64,000 nt of DNA from Duncaniella muris (GTDB lineage Bacteria; Bacteroidota; Bacteroidia; Bacteroidales; Muribaculaceae), in NCBI RefSeq assembly GCF_003024805.1, contig NZ_PUEC01000016.1, positions 19,131 to 83,130 of the forward strand, read 5' to 3'. Below the pieces are notes generated by a model. It saw only the letters and a program-made list of their open reading frames with translations, searched no databases and was not told the DNA's origin. Shown in pieces: positions 53,207-63,817 of the stretch; the stretch's first letter is position 1; each line of letters begins with the position of its first letter. Position numbers and translations under genes: made by a program.

Positions 53207-55153
53207 TTACTGTTGATTGATCATTTCATTGACTTCGCGAGCCAATTCGGCTGCAAAGGTAGCAATTTTCATCGAACCTTTATCACCTTCGCCCTGTTTT
53301 CTTACAGAAATTTCATCATTTTCAGCTTCTTTTTCGCCTACAATGAGCATATAGGGTATTCTTTTGAGCTCGTTGTCGCGGATTTTTTTGCCGATTTTTT
53401 CATTTCTGTCGTCAATCTGGGTGCGGATGTCGAGGGCGTTGAGCTGGTCGGCGACCTTGCGGGCGTAGTCGTTGAACTTCTCGGAGATGGGGAGCACTAC
53501 GGCCTGTTCGGGGGCGAGCCAGAGGGGGAAGCGGCCGGCGGTGTGTTCGAGCAGCACTGCCACGAAGCGTTCCATCGAGCCGAAGGGGGCGCGGTGGATC
53601 ATCACCGGACGGTGTTTCTGGTTGTCGGAGCCGGTATATTCGAGCTGGAAGCGTTCGGGCAGGTTGTAGTCAACCTGGATGGTGCCGAGCTGCCATTTGC
53701 GGCCGAGGGCGTCCTTGACCATGAAGTCGAGTTTCGGGCCGTAGAAGGCTGCTTCGCCGTATTCCTTACGGGCTTTAAGGCCTTTTTCTTCGCAGGCGTC
53801 GATGATGGCCTGTTCGGCGAGGTGCCAGTTTTCGTCGGAGCCGATATATTTTTCCTTGTTGTTGGGGTCGCGGAGCGAGATCTGGGCTTCGAAGTTTTCG
53901 AATTTGAGTGCCTTGAAGATGAAGAAGATGATGTCCATCACCTTGAGGAACTCGCCTTTGATCTGGTCAGGGGCGCAGTAGATGTGGGCGTCGTCCTGAG
54001 TGAAGCCTCTGACGCGGGTCAGGCCGTGGAGCTCGCCGCTTTGTTCGTAGCGGTAGACGGTGCCGAATTCCGCGAGGCGCAGGGGCAGGTCGCGGTAGCT
54101 GCGGGGCAGGGCGCGGAAAATCTCGCAGTGGTGGGGGCAGTTCATCGGTTTGAGCAGGTATTCCTCGCCTTCTTCCGGTGTGTGGATGGGCTGGAAGGAG
54201 TCCTTGCCGTATTTTGCGTAGTGGCCTGAGGTGACATAGAGGTTCTTGTTGCCGATATGCGGGGTGATCACCTGCTGGTAGCCGTATTGCTTCTGGATCT
54301 TGCGCAGGAACTGTTCGAGGCGGTCGCGCAGGGCGGTTCCTTTGGGGAGCCAGAGGGGCAGGCCGGCGCCTACGTTCTGGGAGAATGCGAAGAGTTCCAT
54401 CTCTTTGCCGAGTTTGCGGTGGTCGCGTTTCTTGGCTTCTTCGAGGAGCACGAGATATTCGTCGAGCATTTTCTTCTTGGGGAAGGTGATGCCGTAGACT
54501 CTGACGAGCTGGTTGCGCTTTTCATCGCCGCGCCAGTAGGCTCCGGCGAGTGAGGTGACTTTCACGGCCTTGATTGGTGCGGTGGTGGCGATGTGCGGAC
54601 CGCGGCAGAGGTCGGTGAACGATCCCTGGGTGTAGGTGGTGATGTGGCCGTCCTCAAGTTCGCTGATGAGCTCGCATTTGTATTCCTCGCCGCGGTCACC
54701 GAAGAGTTTTAGCGCGTCGGCTTTCGAGATGTCGGCGCGGACAATCGGGTTTTTCTGCTGGGCGAGTTCGAGCATCCGCTTTTCGATGCGGGGGAAGTCA
54801 GCTGATGTTATGGTGTTTTCGCCTGGATCAATGTCGTAGTAGAATCCGTTTTCGATAGCCGGGCCGATGCCGAATTTCACTCCGGGGAACAAATCCTGGA
54901 GGGCTTCGGCGAGCAGGTGGGCCGATGAGTGCCAGAAGGCGTGCTTGCCTTCGGGGTCATCCCATTTGAAGAGGCGGATTGAGGCGTCTTCGTTGACAGG
55001 GCGGGTGATGTCCCACTCCTTGTCGTTGACAGATGCCGCGAGGATGTCGCGGGCGAGCTGAGGGGAGAGTGACTCGGCAATCTGCAGAGGGGTCACTCCG
55101 CTCTCAAACTGCTTTACGCTCCCGTCGGGGAATGTGATGTTGATGTTTGCCAT
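53207..55153 (-). CDS. thrS: Threonyl-tRNA synthetase
   Basis: Class II synthetase of 648 residues that charges tRNA-Thr. The TGS domain is at 1-60 ([19 protein letters not shown]). The editing domain has [12 protein letters not shown] near 72. The catalytic core has MNCPHH with the zinc Cys, [26 protein letters not shown] (motif 2) and [29 protein letters not shown] (motif 3). The anticodon-binding domain ends the chain. It heads the operon with infC, rpmI and rplT. The leader between the promoter and start is too short (under 60 bases) for a T-box. Confidence 0.97.
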   Translation of the reverse strand: MANINITFPDGSVKQFESGVTPLQIAESLSPQLARDILAASVNDKEWDITRPVNEDASIRLFKWDDPEGKHAFWHSSAHLLAEALQDLFPGVKFGIGPAIENGFYYDIDPGENTITSADFPRIEKRMLELAQQKNPIVRADISKADALKLFGDRGEEYKCELISELEDGHITTYTQGSFTDLCRGPHIATTAPIKAVKVTSLAGAYWRGDEKRNQLVRVYGITFPKKKMLDEYLVLLEEAKKRDHRKLGKEMELFAFSQNVGAGLPLWLPKGTALRDRLEQFLRKIQKQYGYQQVITPHIGNKNLYVTSGHYAKYGKDSFQPIHTPEEGEEYLLKPMNCPHHCEIFRALPRSYRDLPLRLAEFGTVYRYEQSGELHGLTRVRGFTQDDAHIYCAPDQIKGEFLKVMDIIFFIFKALKFENFEAQISLRDPNNKEKYIGSDENWHLAEQAIIDACEEKGLKARKEYGEAAFYGPKLDFMVKDALGRKWQLGTIQVDYNLPERFQLEYTGSDNQKHRPVMIHRAPFGSMERFVAVLLEHTAGRFPLWLAPEQAVVLPISEKFNDYARKVADQLNALDIRTQIDDRNEKIGKKIRDNELKRIPYMLIVGEKEAENDEISVRKQGEGDKGSMKIATFAAELAREVNEMINQQ

Positions 55154-55211
55154 TATTAATTAATGTGGAGGGTTAGAGAGCCATACGGACGACTCCTGTA
55201 AATTCAAGTCG

Positions 55212-55219
55212 CAAAGATA
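55212..55219 (-). promoter_or_regulatory. Promoter -7 box for thrS
   Basis: Reads TATCTTTG on the minus strand, 59 bases before the thrS start. The divergent dnaG box (55241-55248) is only about 20 bases away, so the two promoters nearly overlap. Confidence 0.6.
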
Positions 55220-55240
55220 GGAAATATTTCTCAATTTTAC

Positions 55241-55248
55241 TAATTTTG
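55241..55248 (+). promoter_or_regulatory. Promoter -7 box for dnaG, close to its start codon
   Basis: TAATTTTG ends nine bases before the ATG at 55257, so the transcript would begin at or within a few bases of the start codon and be effectively leaderless. No clear -33 element. Confidence 0.5.
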
Positions 55249-55256
55249 TACTCGCT

Positions 55257-57461
55257 ATGAGAAAGATTGACAATGCTACAGTGCAGAGGATTCTTGACGC
55301 GGCCGACATTGTGGAGGTTGTGAGTGACTTCGTCGCGCTTAAGCGTCGGGGAGCCAACTATGTAGGTCTTTGTCCTTTCCATAACGACCGTTCGCCGTCG
55401 TTCTATGTCTCCAAGGCCAAGGGTATGTGTAAGTGTTTCAGCTGCGGCGAGGGCGGCAGTCCGGTGAGCTTCATCATGAAGCTGGAGCAGCTGTCGTTTA
55501 CCGAGGCTCTGCGCTATCTCGCCAAGAAATACAATATCGAGATCGAGGAGCGCGAGATGACCGACGAGGAGCAACAGGCGGAGACCGATCGCGAGAATAT
55601 GCTGGCGGTCAATGATTTCGCCATGCGCTATTTCGAGAAGAATCTGAAAGAGACGCAGGAGGGGCGCGATATTGGCCTGTCATATTTCCGCTATCGCGGC
55701 ATCAGCGACGCTATGGTGGAGCGTTTCCATCTCGGCTATGCCGTGGAGGGGCGCGACGCGCTTTTTGCCACGGCGCTTGAGCGTGGCTACAGCGAGAAAT
55801 ATCTGCTTTCCACCGGCCTGTGTTCGCGCACTGATGACGGCCGTGTGTTTGACCGCTTCCGCGGACGTGTCATCTATCCGATTCTTTCGCTGTCAGGCAA
55901 GGTGGTCGCTTTCGGAGGCCGTACTCTCAGCAAGGAGAAGAAGATAGCCAAATATGTCAACTCTCCCGAATCTGACATCTACCTCAAGCGCCGAGAGCTC
56001 TACGGGCTCTATCAGGCCAAGCAGGCTATAGCCAAGGCTCAGAAGTGCATACTTGTGGAGGGCTATATGGATGTCATCTCCATGCACCAGGCAGGGGTGT
56101 GCAATGTGGTGGCTTCTTCGGGTACCGCGCTTACCGTAGAGCAGGTGCGTCTGATAAAACGGTTCACTTCTAACGTCACTCTGATTTATGACAGTGATGC
56201 GGCGGGCATAAAGGCCTCGCTGCGAGGCATCGAGCTTCTGCTTCAGGACGGCATGGATATAAAAGTGCTCCTTCTCCCTGAGGGGGATGACCCTGACTCC
56301 TTTGCGCAGAGCCACAGCTCAACGGAGGTGGAGGAGTATATCAAGGCTCACGAGACAGACTTTATCAGTTTCATGGCCCGGATTCTGATGGGAGAGGCGG
56401 CTGACGATCCGGCCCGGCGCGCACAGGTGATCACGCGGATTGTCAAGACCATAGCTCTGATCCCCGATGAGATTACCCGGCGCGTATATGTGCAGGAGTG
56501 CTCGCGTCTGCTTTTCATGGACGAGGATGTGTTGCGGCGTGAGGTCGGCAAGTATTATAATGAATACAGGCTTAAGTCGCGTGAAGACCGCGAGCGCCGG
56601 CAGGCATTTGCGGATTATGCCGATGAGCCGGGTCCCGGTCCGGCGTCGGCAGAGGAGCAGACGGCCGCCGGAGAGGCAGGTCAGCAGCCTCAGGTTCAGG
56701 TTTCGGCGCAGGGGAAACATGCCAAGTTTCTGCGCACCTATGAGCTGGCTATAGTCCGCCTGGTGGCCAAGTATGGCAACTATGCTTTTGCCGAGGGCAT
56801 CGACGAGGACGGCAATAATCAGCCTATGACGGTGCTCGAATATATCGAGGCCGATCTTGCTGCCGATGAAATCCGCTTCGAGAACAGTGACATTGCCCAT
56901 TTTCTGGATATGGCCATTGTGCTTAGCCGGGCCACGTGGAATGAGGATATCGAGCACTGCCGGGTGCAGCTTGAAGAGCGCCGGCGCAGCGAATTCGCTG
57001 CGGGAGTGGAAGAGATCAGGCAGAAAGCCACTGACGTAGGTAGTATTTCTGCGATGGAACGCTCTCTGCAGGAGACTGTCGACGCTGACTATGCCCGCAG
57101 GCTCGATGAGTTTGCCGCCACCTATCTCGGACGGCTGATGTGCTCTTCGCCTGATGATGTGGTGCGTGAGATGGCCTCCGATCTTGTTGTGGAGCGCCAT
57201 ATACTGAGCAAGATGCACACAAAGTATGCCAAGGTTGACACGGAGCAGGATTTGCTGGGCGAACTTGTGCCGCGTGCGCTCCATGAACTGAAAGATGCCA
57301 TCCTGTGGACCCGACTTCAGGATGTCAGGTCGCTTTTGGCTGCCTGTGGAGGCGATTATGACCGTTCTATCGAGCTGATGAAAGAGATGAAAGAGATCGA
57401 GAACTCCCGCTCGGAACTTGCAAAGCTGATAGGCGACCGTGTCATCGTGCCGCGAAAATAG
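55257..57461 (+). CDS. dnaG: DNA primase
   Basis: A 734-residue primase that makes RNA primers at the replication fork. The zinc ribbon is CHC2 type, with ligands C39, H42, C60 and C63. The TOPRIM core holds LVEGYMDVISMHQAGV (catalytic Glu) and the metal-binding YDSDAAGIKAS near 305-316, after VIYPILSLSGKVVAFGGRTL. It is longer than most DnaG (about 600) because of a Pro/Gly/Gln-rich linker near 460-480 and a long C-terminal helicase-interaction region. It is divergent from thrS. Confidence 0.95.
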   Translation: MRKIDNATVQRILDAADIVEVVSDFVALKRRGANYVGLCPFHNDRSPSFYVSKAKGMCKCFSCGEGGSPVSFIMKLEQLSFTEALRYLAKKYNIEIEEREMTDEEQQAETDRENMLAVNDFAMRYFEKNLKETQEGRDIGLSYFRYRGISDAMVERFHLGYAVEGRDALFATALERGYSEKYLLSTGLCSRTDDGRVFDRFRGRVIYPILSLSGKVVAFGGRTLSKEKKIAKYVNSPESDIYLKRRELYGLYQAKQAIAKAQKCILVEGYMDVISMHQAGVCNVVASSGTALTVEQVRLIKRFTSNVTLIYDSDAAGIKASLRGIELLLQDGMDIKVLLLPEGDDPDSFAQSHSSTEVEEYIKAHETDFISFMARILMGEAADDPARRAQVITRIVKTIALIPDEITRRVYVQECSRLLFMDEDVLRREVGKYYNEYRLKSREDRERRQAFADYADEPGPGPASAEEQTAAGEAGQQPQVQVSAQGKHAKFLRTYELAIVRLVAKYGNYAFAEGIDEDGNNQPMTVLEYIEADLAADEIRFENSDIAHFLDMAIVLSRATWNEDIEHCRVQLEERRRSEFAAGVEEIRQKATDVGSISAMERSLQETVDADYARRLDEFAATYLGRLMCSSPDDVVREMASDLVVERHILSKMHTKYAKVDTEQDLLGELVPRALHELKDAILWTRLQDVRSLLAACGGDYDRSIELMKEMKEIENSRSELAKLIGDRVIVPRK

Positions 57462-57497
57462 GGTCACGGCGTGGCAAGGCTGCAGATTCGATAAAAT

Positions 57498-57543
57498 ATC
57501 CGGAGGGTGTTTCATGACGTTTGTCGTGAAGCACCCTCCGGAT
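57498..57543 (+). terminator. Very strong hairpin after dnaG
   Basis: ATCCGGAGGGTG pairs with CACCCTCCGGAT, and the inner TTCATGAC pairs with GTCGTGAA around GTTT. No long T run follows. Terminator or stability hairpin. The next 390 bases (57544-57932) are AT-rich, contain no gene and show no further structure I could support. Confidence 0.75.
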
Positions 57544-57932
57544 TAAGGAGTAGAATAAATAAGGAGGATGAGCCTCACGGCCTCTCCCCCTTGTCTAATC
57601 TACAATCTTGTAACACACATATATTTATTGAACAGAGAATCCAGTGTCAAAAAAATGATTGCCGGAGTCGTAGAACCTTAAAATATGGCTCCAGATTGTA
57701 AATAAATGTGGGTTTACGATTTTTAGTTTAGTAGCTAATATAGTGTAACAAAAAGGATCTGTTTTATTGATGTCGCAAAAATAAAAAACAGAAAGTAAAA
57801 ATGCAAGCCGCAGGCTAAAAAAAATTCTATGTCAGTGTGTCGATATTTCGGTTTGATCTTCAAAAAATGCTGACAGATAGATTTGTTATGTTTTTTTTAC
57901 GTTATCCGGACGGTGGTTAACGAAAATGTTGT

Positions 57933-57940
57933 TAACTTTG
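57933..57940 (+). promoter_or_regulatory. Promoter -7 box for the DUF6242 lipoprotein operon
   Basis: TAACTTTG then CAACTTG, 96 bases before the start at 58036. An upstream open frame that runs through this box is therefore unlikely to be translated. The -33 element is weak. Confidence 0.55.
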
Positions 57941-58035
57941 CAACTTGTAAAAGTGTCAGGATGAACAATCCGGCTTTTGATTACAAAATGCTAATAATGT
58001 GCGTCTTTTTTCGCAGGCGCCGTATGCTCACATTT

Positions 58036-59568
58036 ATGAATAAAAGATTTCCATTATACTCCCTGTTGGCTCTGATGCTGACAGCCATCGTGGCCGGATG
58101 TAACAAAGATGACTCCAGCACATTTGTGTCAGAAGGCGATTTCGGCAATTGCTCGGTCACCTCTTTCAGCATCAAGAAGAATGACAAGGTGCTGACCGGA
58201 CTTGATTCGGTCTTCTTCTCGATAGACCTGGTCGATGCCCGCATCTTCAATGCCGACTCTCTGCCCAAAGGTACTGATGTGAGCAAACTTGTGCTCAATA
58301 TCGGAACTTCTTCGGCCAGTGCCTGCGAGCTGACCTACCGCAAGCTCGGAACTCCGAGAGATACCACCATCAGCTATATCGACAGCCCCGGCGACAGCAT
58401 CAACTTCTCTGACGGACCGGTGAAACTCTCTGTGACTTCCTATAACGGACAGAACAAGAGAGAATACACCATAGATATCAATGTCCACAAAGTGGAGACC
58501 GACACTCTCTTCTGGGCAGAGGGCGCCAAGACCGTGCTGCCTTCGGCAATAAGCCCGTCAGCACAGAAGACCGTGGAATTCGCCGGAAAGGTCTACTGCC
58601 TGACAGCCGACGGATCATCGGCAAGTGTGGCTGTGTCGGAAAATCCCTATTATGACAACCGCTGGACTGTCTCGGCCGCTGCGCTTCCGGTGAGCGCCGA
58701 TATAGAATCATTCACCGCCAGTGACGCGGCGCTCTACATACTTGACGCGACCGGAAACCTCTTCACTTCGACCGATGCCGTCAGCTGGAGCCAGACAGGT
58801 GGACGAATGACATATATCTACGGCGGATACACCGACCGTATCCTCGGCGCGCGCAACGATGCCGACGGATGGAAGCACGTGACTTATCCCGCCTCCACAG
58901 AAGCCGCAGTTCCTGCCGGATGTCCCGTGAGCGGTACGAGCCAGATGATAACCTACGAGACCAAATGGAGCTCCGAACCGCTTGCCCTCTTCGTGGGCGG
59001 ACGTGATGCCTCAGGCATGATCACCGGTGCCGCATGGGGCTATGACGGAACTTCATGGGCAAAACTCAGCAACCGTGACATTGACGAGCGCGAGGAAATG
59101 ACACTCTTCCCCTATTTTACTCCGAGAGTCAACACTTCGACATGGCGCGTGACCGAACGCTCCGCCCTCATCGCTATGGGCGGCCGTTACGAGTCGGCTG
59201 AAGGCGAGGTCGTCTCAAAGATGGTCTATGTGTCATATGACCAAGGCATCACGTGGAACGAGGCCGACAGCTATCTTCAGCTCCCCGACTATATACCCGC
59301 CTTCTCATCGGCCCAGGCCATCGTTGTCAAAGACGAGATGTCGGCATCCACAGCCCGCTCGGCTTCCGGCTGGCATAATGCCGGAGGAACCCGCCTCCCG
59401 GCCTTTGCCACTCCTGTGCCCTTTGCTGTGAGCCGTGTGTCGGTCCCTGTCACCGAATGGGAATGCCCCTACATCTACCTCTTCGGAGGTGTTGATGCCG
59501 ATGGCAATCTCCATGACAGCCTTTGGCGCGGTGTGATCCGCCGCTTCACATTCCGCCCCTTATATTAA
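58036..59568 (+). CDS. DUF6242 lipoprotein
   Basis: A 510-residue exported lipoprotein. The signal peptide MNKRFPLYSLLALMLTAIVAGC ends in a lipobox Cys (22). The N-terminal domain with DSVFFSIDLVDARIFNADSLPKGTDVSKLVLNI (about 60-95) matches the DUF6242 N-terminal pattern, which is Ig-like. The C-terminal part (about 160-500) has propeller-like repeats (SFTASDAALYILDATGNLFTSTDAVSWSQTGG, YVSYDQGITWNEADSYLQLPDYIPAFSS) resembling Kelch/BNR blades. The frame extends 51 codons upstream, but the promoter box and the lipobox point to this start. It begins an operon with DUF6089, uppS and bamA. Function unknown. Confidence 0.8.
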   Translation: MNKRFPLYSLLALMLTAIVAGCNKDDSSTFVSEGDFGNCSVTSFSIKKNDKVLTGLDSVFFSIDLVDARIFNADSLPKGTDVSKLVLNIGTSSASACELTYRKLGTPRDTTISYIDSPGDSINFSDGPVKLSVTSYNGQNKREYTIDINVHKVETDTLFWAEGAKTVLPSAISPSAQKTVEFAGKVYCLTADGSSASVAVSENPYYDNRWTVSAAALPVSADIESFTASDAALYILDATGNLFTSTDAVSWSQTGGRMTYIYGGYTDRILGARNDADGWKHVTYPASTEAAVPAGCPVSGTSQMITYETKWSSEPLALFVGGRDASGMITGAAWGYDGTSWAKLSNRDIDEREEMTLFPYFTPRVNTSTWRVTERSALIAMGGRYESAEGEVVSKMVYVSYDQGITWNEADSYLQLPDYIPAFSSAQAIVVKDEMSASTARSASGWHNAGGTRLPAFATPVPFAVSRVSVPVTEWECPYIYLFGGVDADGNLHDSLWRGVIRRFTFRPLY

Positions 59569-59580
59569 TAATGTGGTGGC

Positions 59581-60279
59581 ATGCGGTCTCTCCTTCTTAT
59601 TCTGACCCTAATCGCCGGCCTGTCTCTCCCCGGCAGAACAGCAGCTCAGGCGCAAGCGAGCGTCGAGAAATATAAATTTGACATAGGAGCCGGTCTCGGC
59701 ATGTCGGGCTATCTTGGCGATGCCAATGAAAGTAATCTCTTTGCCAATCCCGGCGTAGGCCTCAACGCCTCGTTCCGTTATCTGATCAACAGCCGCTGGG
59801 CGCTGAGAGGACTTCTGACAGCGGCCTCGCTGAGCGGATCGACGGCCGATATGGACAACGTGCTGCCTGAAGGCAAGGTCTATGACTTCAAGTCGTGGAT
59901 CTACGATCTCGGTGCCCGCGCCGAATTCAACTTCTTCAACTACGGCATAGGAGAATCCTACAAACAGTTGAGCCGCATCTCGCCTTATCTTTCGCTCGGA
60001 CTCGGAGTGGCCATGTCGCGCAGCGGCGATGACAGTTTTGTGGCCATGACCCTCCCGATGGGATTCGGCGTGAAATTCAAACTGCGTCCGCGGGTCAACC
60101 TCGGACTGGAGTTCTGCATGACAAAAGTGTTTGGCGACAATGCCGACAGCCGCGAGCTCAAAGATCTCTACCAGATCAAAAGCTCGTTCATCAAGAACAC
60201 CGACTGGTATTCGACCCTGATGTTCTCCGTGAGCTATGAATTCGGCGAGCGTTGTGTCACCTGTCACCGCATCGACTGA
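59581..60279 (+). CDS. DUF6089-family outer-membrane beta-barrel protein
   Basis: A 232-residue exported protein with a signal peptide to about residue 22. The barrel-like body includes KFDIGAGLGMSGYLGDANESNLFANPGVGLNASFRYLINSRWALRGLL, a later Ser-Pro-Tyr strand (SPYLSLGLGVAM), and a C-terminal strand FSVSYEF. It ends with a short Cys-containing tail (CVTCHRID). DUF6089 proteins are commonly next to uppS and bamA in this group, suggesting an envelope-assembly link. Function otherwise unknown. Confidence 0.8.
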   Translation: MRSLLLILTLIAGLSLPGRTAAQAQASVEKYKFDIGAGLGMSGYLGDANESNLFANPGVGLNASFRYLINSRWALRGLLTAASLSGSTADMDNVLPEGKVYDFKSWIYDLGARAEFNFFNYGIGESYKQLSRISPYLSLGLGVAMSRSGDDSFVAMTLPMGFGVKFKLRPRVNLGLEFCMTKVFGDNADSRELKDLYQIKSSFIKNTDWYSTLMFSVSYEFGERCVTCHRID

Positions 60280-60363
60280 CGGCAGCTCCTGTGTGAAAAA
60301 CTAATTTTATAAACGATAAATCAGGCTCTGGGCCATGTGTCGCAGAACCACACAATATAAAAT

Positions 60364-61101
60364 ATGACAGAAGAAATAGACAAGAGCAGCCTTCCTCGCC
60401 ACGTAGCCATCATAATGGACGGCAACGGGCGCTGGGCCAAAGCGCGCGGTCTCGACCGAAGCGAAGGCCATGTAGAGGGAGTCAACACGGTGAGACGCAT
60501 CACCGAAGTTGCCTCTGAACTCGGCATAGGCTATCTCACTCTCTATACATTCTCCACTGAAAACTGGAACCGGCCCAAGGCGGAAGTCGATGCCCTGATG
60601 CACCTGATCGTGATTGCCATCGAGCGCGAGACCCCTGATCTGATCAAGAACAACGTGCGCCTTAACATGATCGGCGACACCTCCCGTATGCCGCGCGAGG
60701 CTTACGAGCGCCTGCAGCAGTGCATCGCCGACACTTCGCACTGCACCGGTCTTACGCTCACACTCGCCATCAGCTACTCTGCGCGCTGGGAGATCATCCG
60801 GGCCTGCCGCCGCTTTGCCGAAGACGTGGCAGTCGGAAAAGCAGCCGCAACCGACATGGACTCAGACCAAGCCTTCGACGCCTATCTCTCTACAGCCGGA
60901 ATGCCCGACCCTGATCTGCTCATACGCACCGGAGGTGACCATCGGGTCAGCAACTTCCTGCTGTGGCAGATCGCCTACTCGGAAATATATGTGACCGACA
61001 CGTTCTGGCCCGACTTCTCACGCGAGGACTTCATCCGGGCCCTGTATGACTTCGGAGGCCGTGAACGCCGTTTCGGCCTGACATCCGAACAAATAAAATA
61101 A
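60364..61101 (+). CDS. uppS: Isoprenyl transferase (undecaprenyl diphosphate synthase)
   Basis: Condenses farnesyl diphosphate with isopentenyl diphosphate to make the lipid carrier for cell-wall and surface-polysaccharide synthesis. It has 245 residues. The HVAIIMDGNGRWAK motif has catalytic D19. VNTVRRIT, TLYTFSTENWNRPKAEV and the closing RTGGDHRVSNFLLWQIAYSEIYVTDTFWPDF are all present. Normal length, with an 84-base gap after the DUF6089 gene and a 47-base gap before bamA. Confidence 0.96.
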   Translation: MTEEIDKSSLPRHVAIIMDGNGRWAKARGLDRSEGHVEGVNTVRRITEVASELGIGYLTLYTFSTENWNRPKAEVDALMHLIVIAIERETPDLIKNNVRLNMIGDTSRMPREAYERLQQCIADTSHCTGLTLTLAISYSARWEIIRACRRFAEDVAVGKAAATDMDSDQAFDAYLSTAGMPDPDLLIRTGGDHRVSNFLLWQIAYSEIYVTDTFWPDFSREDFIRALYDFGGRERRFGLTSEQIK

Positions 61102-61148
61102 AGAAACATCCCTCCACCCCACACACATCACAGACGTTGTTTTTCATC

Positions 61149-63764
61149 ATGCGTTTTAGATTTATCACATTCCTTCTCTTCCTTTCAGCACTGACTGCCA
61201 ACGTATGCGCCCAGGCGCCTGCGGATACGGTCTATAACCCCGACATCCTTTTCACCGGCCTGCCGAAAACCTACGAGATCGCAGACATCCAGGTCAAGGG
61301 TGCCGACAATTATGAAGACTATATCGTCATTGGCTACACCGGGCTCAAAGTCGGAGATCTCATCACCATTCCAAGTGCTGAAATCACCGATGCCTCCAAG
61401 CGTCTCTGGCGTCAGGGCCTTTTCTCGAAAGTGCAGATAGCGGTCGACAAAGTGGTCGGAAACAAAGCTTATCTGACACTCAACCTGCGTCAGCAGCCGA
61501 GAATCTCCGAAATCAACTACCACGGGGTGAAAAAAGGTGAGAAGCAGGACCTCGAAGAAGCCCTCCAGCTCATGAAAGGCAACCAAATCACGCAGAACAT
61601 CGTCAACCGCGCCGAAAGCATCATCAAGAAATACTACTCAAACAAGGGTTTCGGCAACGCGGTAGTGAAGATAAACCTCACCGACGACCTCTCGCACCCC
61701 AATGAAGTGATCGTCGACATTAACATCAACAAGAACGACAAAGTCAAAGTCCACAAGATCTATATCGACGGCAACAACGTGCTCTCTGACCGCCAGCTTC
61801 AGCGAGTGATGAAGAAGACCAACGAGAAAGGCAAGCTCCTCAACCTTTTCCGTCAGAAAAAATTCGTGGAGACAGACTATAAGGACGACCTCAACCGCAT
61901 CATTCAGAAATACAACGAAAAAGGCTACCGCGACGCCGTCATTCTCTCCGACTCCGTGGTCCCCTATGACGAAAAGACAGTCGACGTATATATCAACCTC
62001 GATGAAGGCAAGCGATACTTCGTCAACGATGTGACCTGGGTGGGCAACACCGTCTATCCCACCGAAAATCTTGCGGCGCTCCTTGGCATAGAGAAAGGTG
62101 ACGTCTACAATCAGACACTCCTGAAAAAGCGCACCACCGATGATGACGACGCCATAGCCAGTGCCTACATGGACAACGGTTATCTCTTTTTTGACATAGT
62201 GCCGGTGGAAAAGAACGTGCGCGGCGATTCCATCGACCTCGAAATGCGCATTGTAGAAGGCCCGCAGGCCCGAATCAACAACGTAATCATCAACGGTAAC
62301 GACCGCCTCTATGAAAAGGTGATCCGCCGTGAGCTCCGTGTCAAGCCGGGCGAACTCTTCAGCAAGAGCGACCTTATGCGTTCGGCTCGTGAAATCGCCC
62401 AGACCGGCCACTTCAACCCTGAAAACATGGATATCCGCCCTGAACCCAATCAGGAAAACGGAACGGTCGACATCCTTTTCAATCTCGAATCGAAATCCAA
62501 CGACCAGTTTGAATTCTCGATGGGCTGGGGCCAGACAGGTATTATCGGCAAGGTGGCCATCAAGTTCACCAATTTCTCGATCAAGAACCTCTTTTATCCC
62601 AACAGCTACAAAGGCCTCGTGCCGCAGGGCGACGGACAGCAGCTCACCATCTCCGCTCAGACCAACGCCCGCTACTACCAGGCCTACAGCATCTCATTCC
62701 TCGACCCCTGGTTCGGCGGCAAGCGCCCCAACTCGCTCTCGGTTTCGGCATGGTACAGCCGTCAGACCGGTGTTAACTCCTCGTACTACAACCGCAACTA
62801 CATGAACAACTACCTCTACAGCTACAGCGGTCTGTACAACACCGGCTACGGTTATGACAACAACTACTCTTACGAAAACGCCTACGACCCCAACAAATTC
62901 CTCCAGATGATCGGCGTCTCCGTAGGCTTCGGCAAGCGTCTCAACTGGCCTGATGACTACTTCACATTCCAGGCTGAACTTGGTTACAGCTGGTATTACC
63001 TCAAGAACTGGGAATACCTTTATTATATGCAGAACGGTACGTCAAACGCACTCACCATCGGCCTGACCCTCGCCCGAAACTCGATTGACAATCCGCTCTA
63101 CACCCGTTCGGGCTCCAACTTCTCTCTCAACCTGCAGCTGACACCTCCCGTCTCGCTCTTCGGCAACAAAAACTGGAAGAAACTCTCTGAAGAGAACACC
63201 ACAGCTGCAAAGAAAGAACTCTACCGCTGGATCGAATACTGGAAGCTCCGCTTCAAGGCCCGCACCTACACTCCGATCAACGACGTCGAGAGCAAATACA
63301 CTCTCGTGCTCATGACCAGAGCCGACATCGGTCTGCTCGGCAGCTACAACAAATATCTGAAATCGCCCTTCGAGACATTCTACGTCGGCGGTGACGGCAT
63401 GTCAGGCTCCTACACCTACGCCCAGGAGACCATCGCGCTCCGCGGCTACGACAACGGTCAGCTCACCCCCTATCAGCTCGGCGGCGGTTATGCCTACACA
63501 CGCTTCGGCATGGAACTCCACTTCCCCTTCATGCTGCAGCCCACCACCACCATCTACGGTCTGACATTCATCGAAGGCGGCAACGCATGGACATCAGTCA
63601 AAAACTTCTCGCCCTTCGAACTCAAGCGAAGCGCCGGAGTCGGTGTCCGCATCTACCTCCCGATGATCGGCATGATGGGTATCGACTGGGCCTACGGTTT
63701 CGACAAGGTCTACGGAACCAAGGGCGGATCGCACTTCCACTTCATCCTCGGACAGGAATTCTAA
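61149..63764 (+). CDS. bamA: Outer-membrane protein assembly factor BamA
   Basis: An 871-residue Omp85 protein that folds and inserts beta-barrels into the outer membrane. Signal peptide MRFRFITFLLFLSALTANVCAQ. Five POTRA domains span about 40-420, with repeated VxxI-type turns such as ISEINYHGVKKGEKQDL and KVHKIYIDGNNVLSDRQLQRVMKKT. The 16-strand barrel follows from about 430, with LDPWFGGKRPNSLSVSAWYSRQTG and RGYDNGQLTPYQLGGGYAYTRFGMELHFPF, and ends in HFHFILGQEF with the C-terminal aromatic. I start at MRFRF and not four codons earlier. A skp/ompH gene often follows, but the window ends. Confidence 0.95.
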   Translation: MRFRFITFLLFLSALTANVCAQAPADTVYNPDILFTGLPKTYEIADIQVKGADNYEDYIVIGYTGLKVGDLITIPSAEITDASKRLWRQGLFSKVQIAVDKVVGNKAYLTLNLRQQPRISEINYHGVKKGEKQDLEEALQLMKGNQITQNIVNRAESIIKKYYSNKGFGNAVVKINLTDDLSHPNEVIVDININKNDKVKVHKIYIDGNNVLSDRQLQRVMKKTNEKGKLLNLFRQKKFVETDYKDDLNRIIQKYNEKGYRDAVILSDSVVPYDEKTVDVYINLDEGKRYFVNDVTWVGNTVYPTENLAALLGIEKGDVYNQTLLKKRTTDDDDAIASAYMDNGYLFFDIVPVEKNVRGDSIDLEMRIVEGPQARINNVIINGNDRLYEKVIRRELRVKPGELFSKSDLMRSAREIAQTGHFNPENMDIRPEPNQENGTVDILFNLESKSNDQFEFSMGWGQTGIIGKVAIKFTNFSIKNLFYPNSYKGLVPQGDGQQLTISAQTNARYYQAYSISFLDPWFGGKRPNSLSVSAWYSRQTGVNSSYYNRNYMNNYLYSYSGLYNTGYGYDNNYSYENAYDPNKFLQMIGVSVGFGKRLNWPDDYFTFQAELGYSWYYLKNWEYLYYMQNGTSNALTIGLTLARNSIDNPLYTRSGSNFSLNLQLTPPVSLFGNKNWKKLSEENTTAAKKELYRWIEYWKLRFKARTYTPINDVESKYTLVLMTRADIGLLGSYNKYLKSPFETFYVGGDGMSGSYTYAQETIALRGYDNGQLTPYQLGGGYAYTRFGMELHFPFMLQPTTTIYGLTFIEGGNAWTSVKNFSPFELKRSAGVGVRIYLPMIGMMGIDWAYGFDKVYGTKGGSHFHFILGQEF

Positions 63765-63781
63765 ACACATTGAAAAAACAG

Positions 63782-63817
63782 TCAGGCGGTCTATCCGGCA
63801 TCGGGTTTTCCGCCTGA
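63782..63817 (+). terminator. Terminator after bamA
   Basis: Arms TCAGGCGG and CCGCCTGA around a 20-base loop, followed by TTAAAAATTT. Probable end of the DUF6242-DUF6089-uppS-bamA transcript. Confidence 0.75.

Noticed and set aside
53096..54229. 377-residue open frame antisense to thrS and infC
   Set aside because: Antisense shadow of well-conserved genes, no independent promoter or motif.
56319..57515. 398-residue open frame antisense to dnaG
   Set aside because: Shadow of the dnaG reading frame; no recognisable domain.
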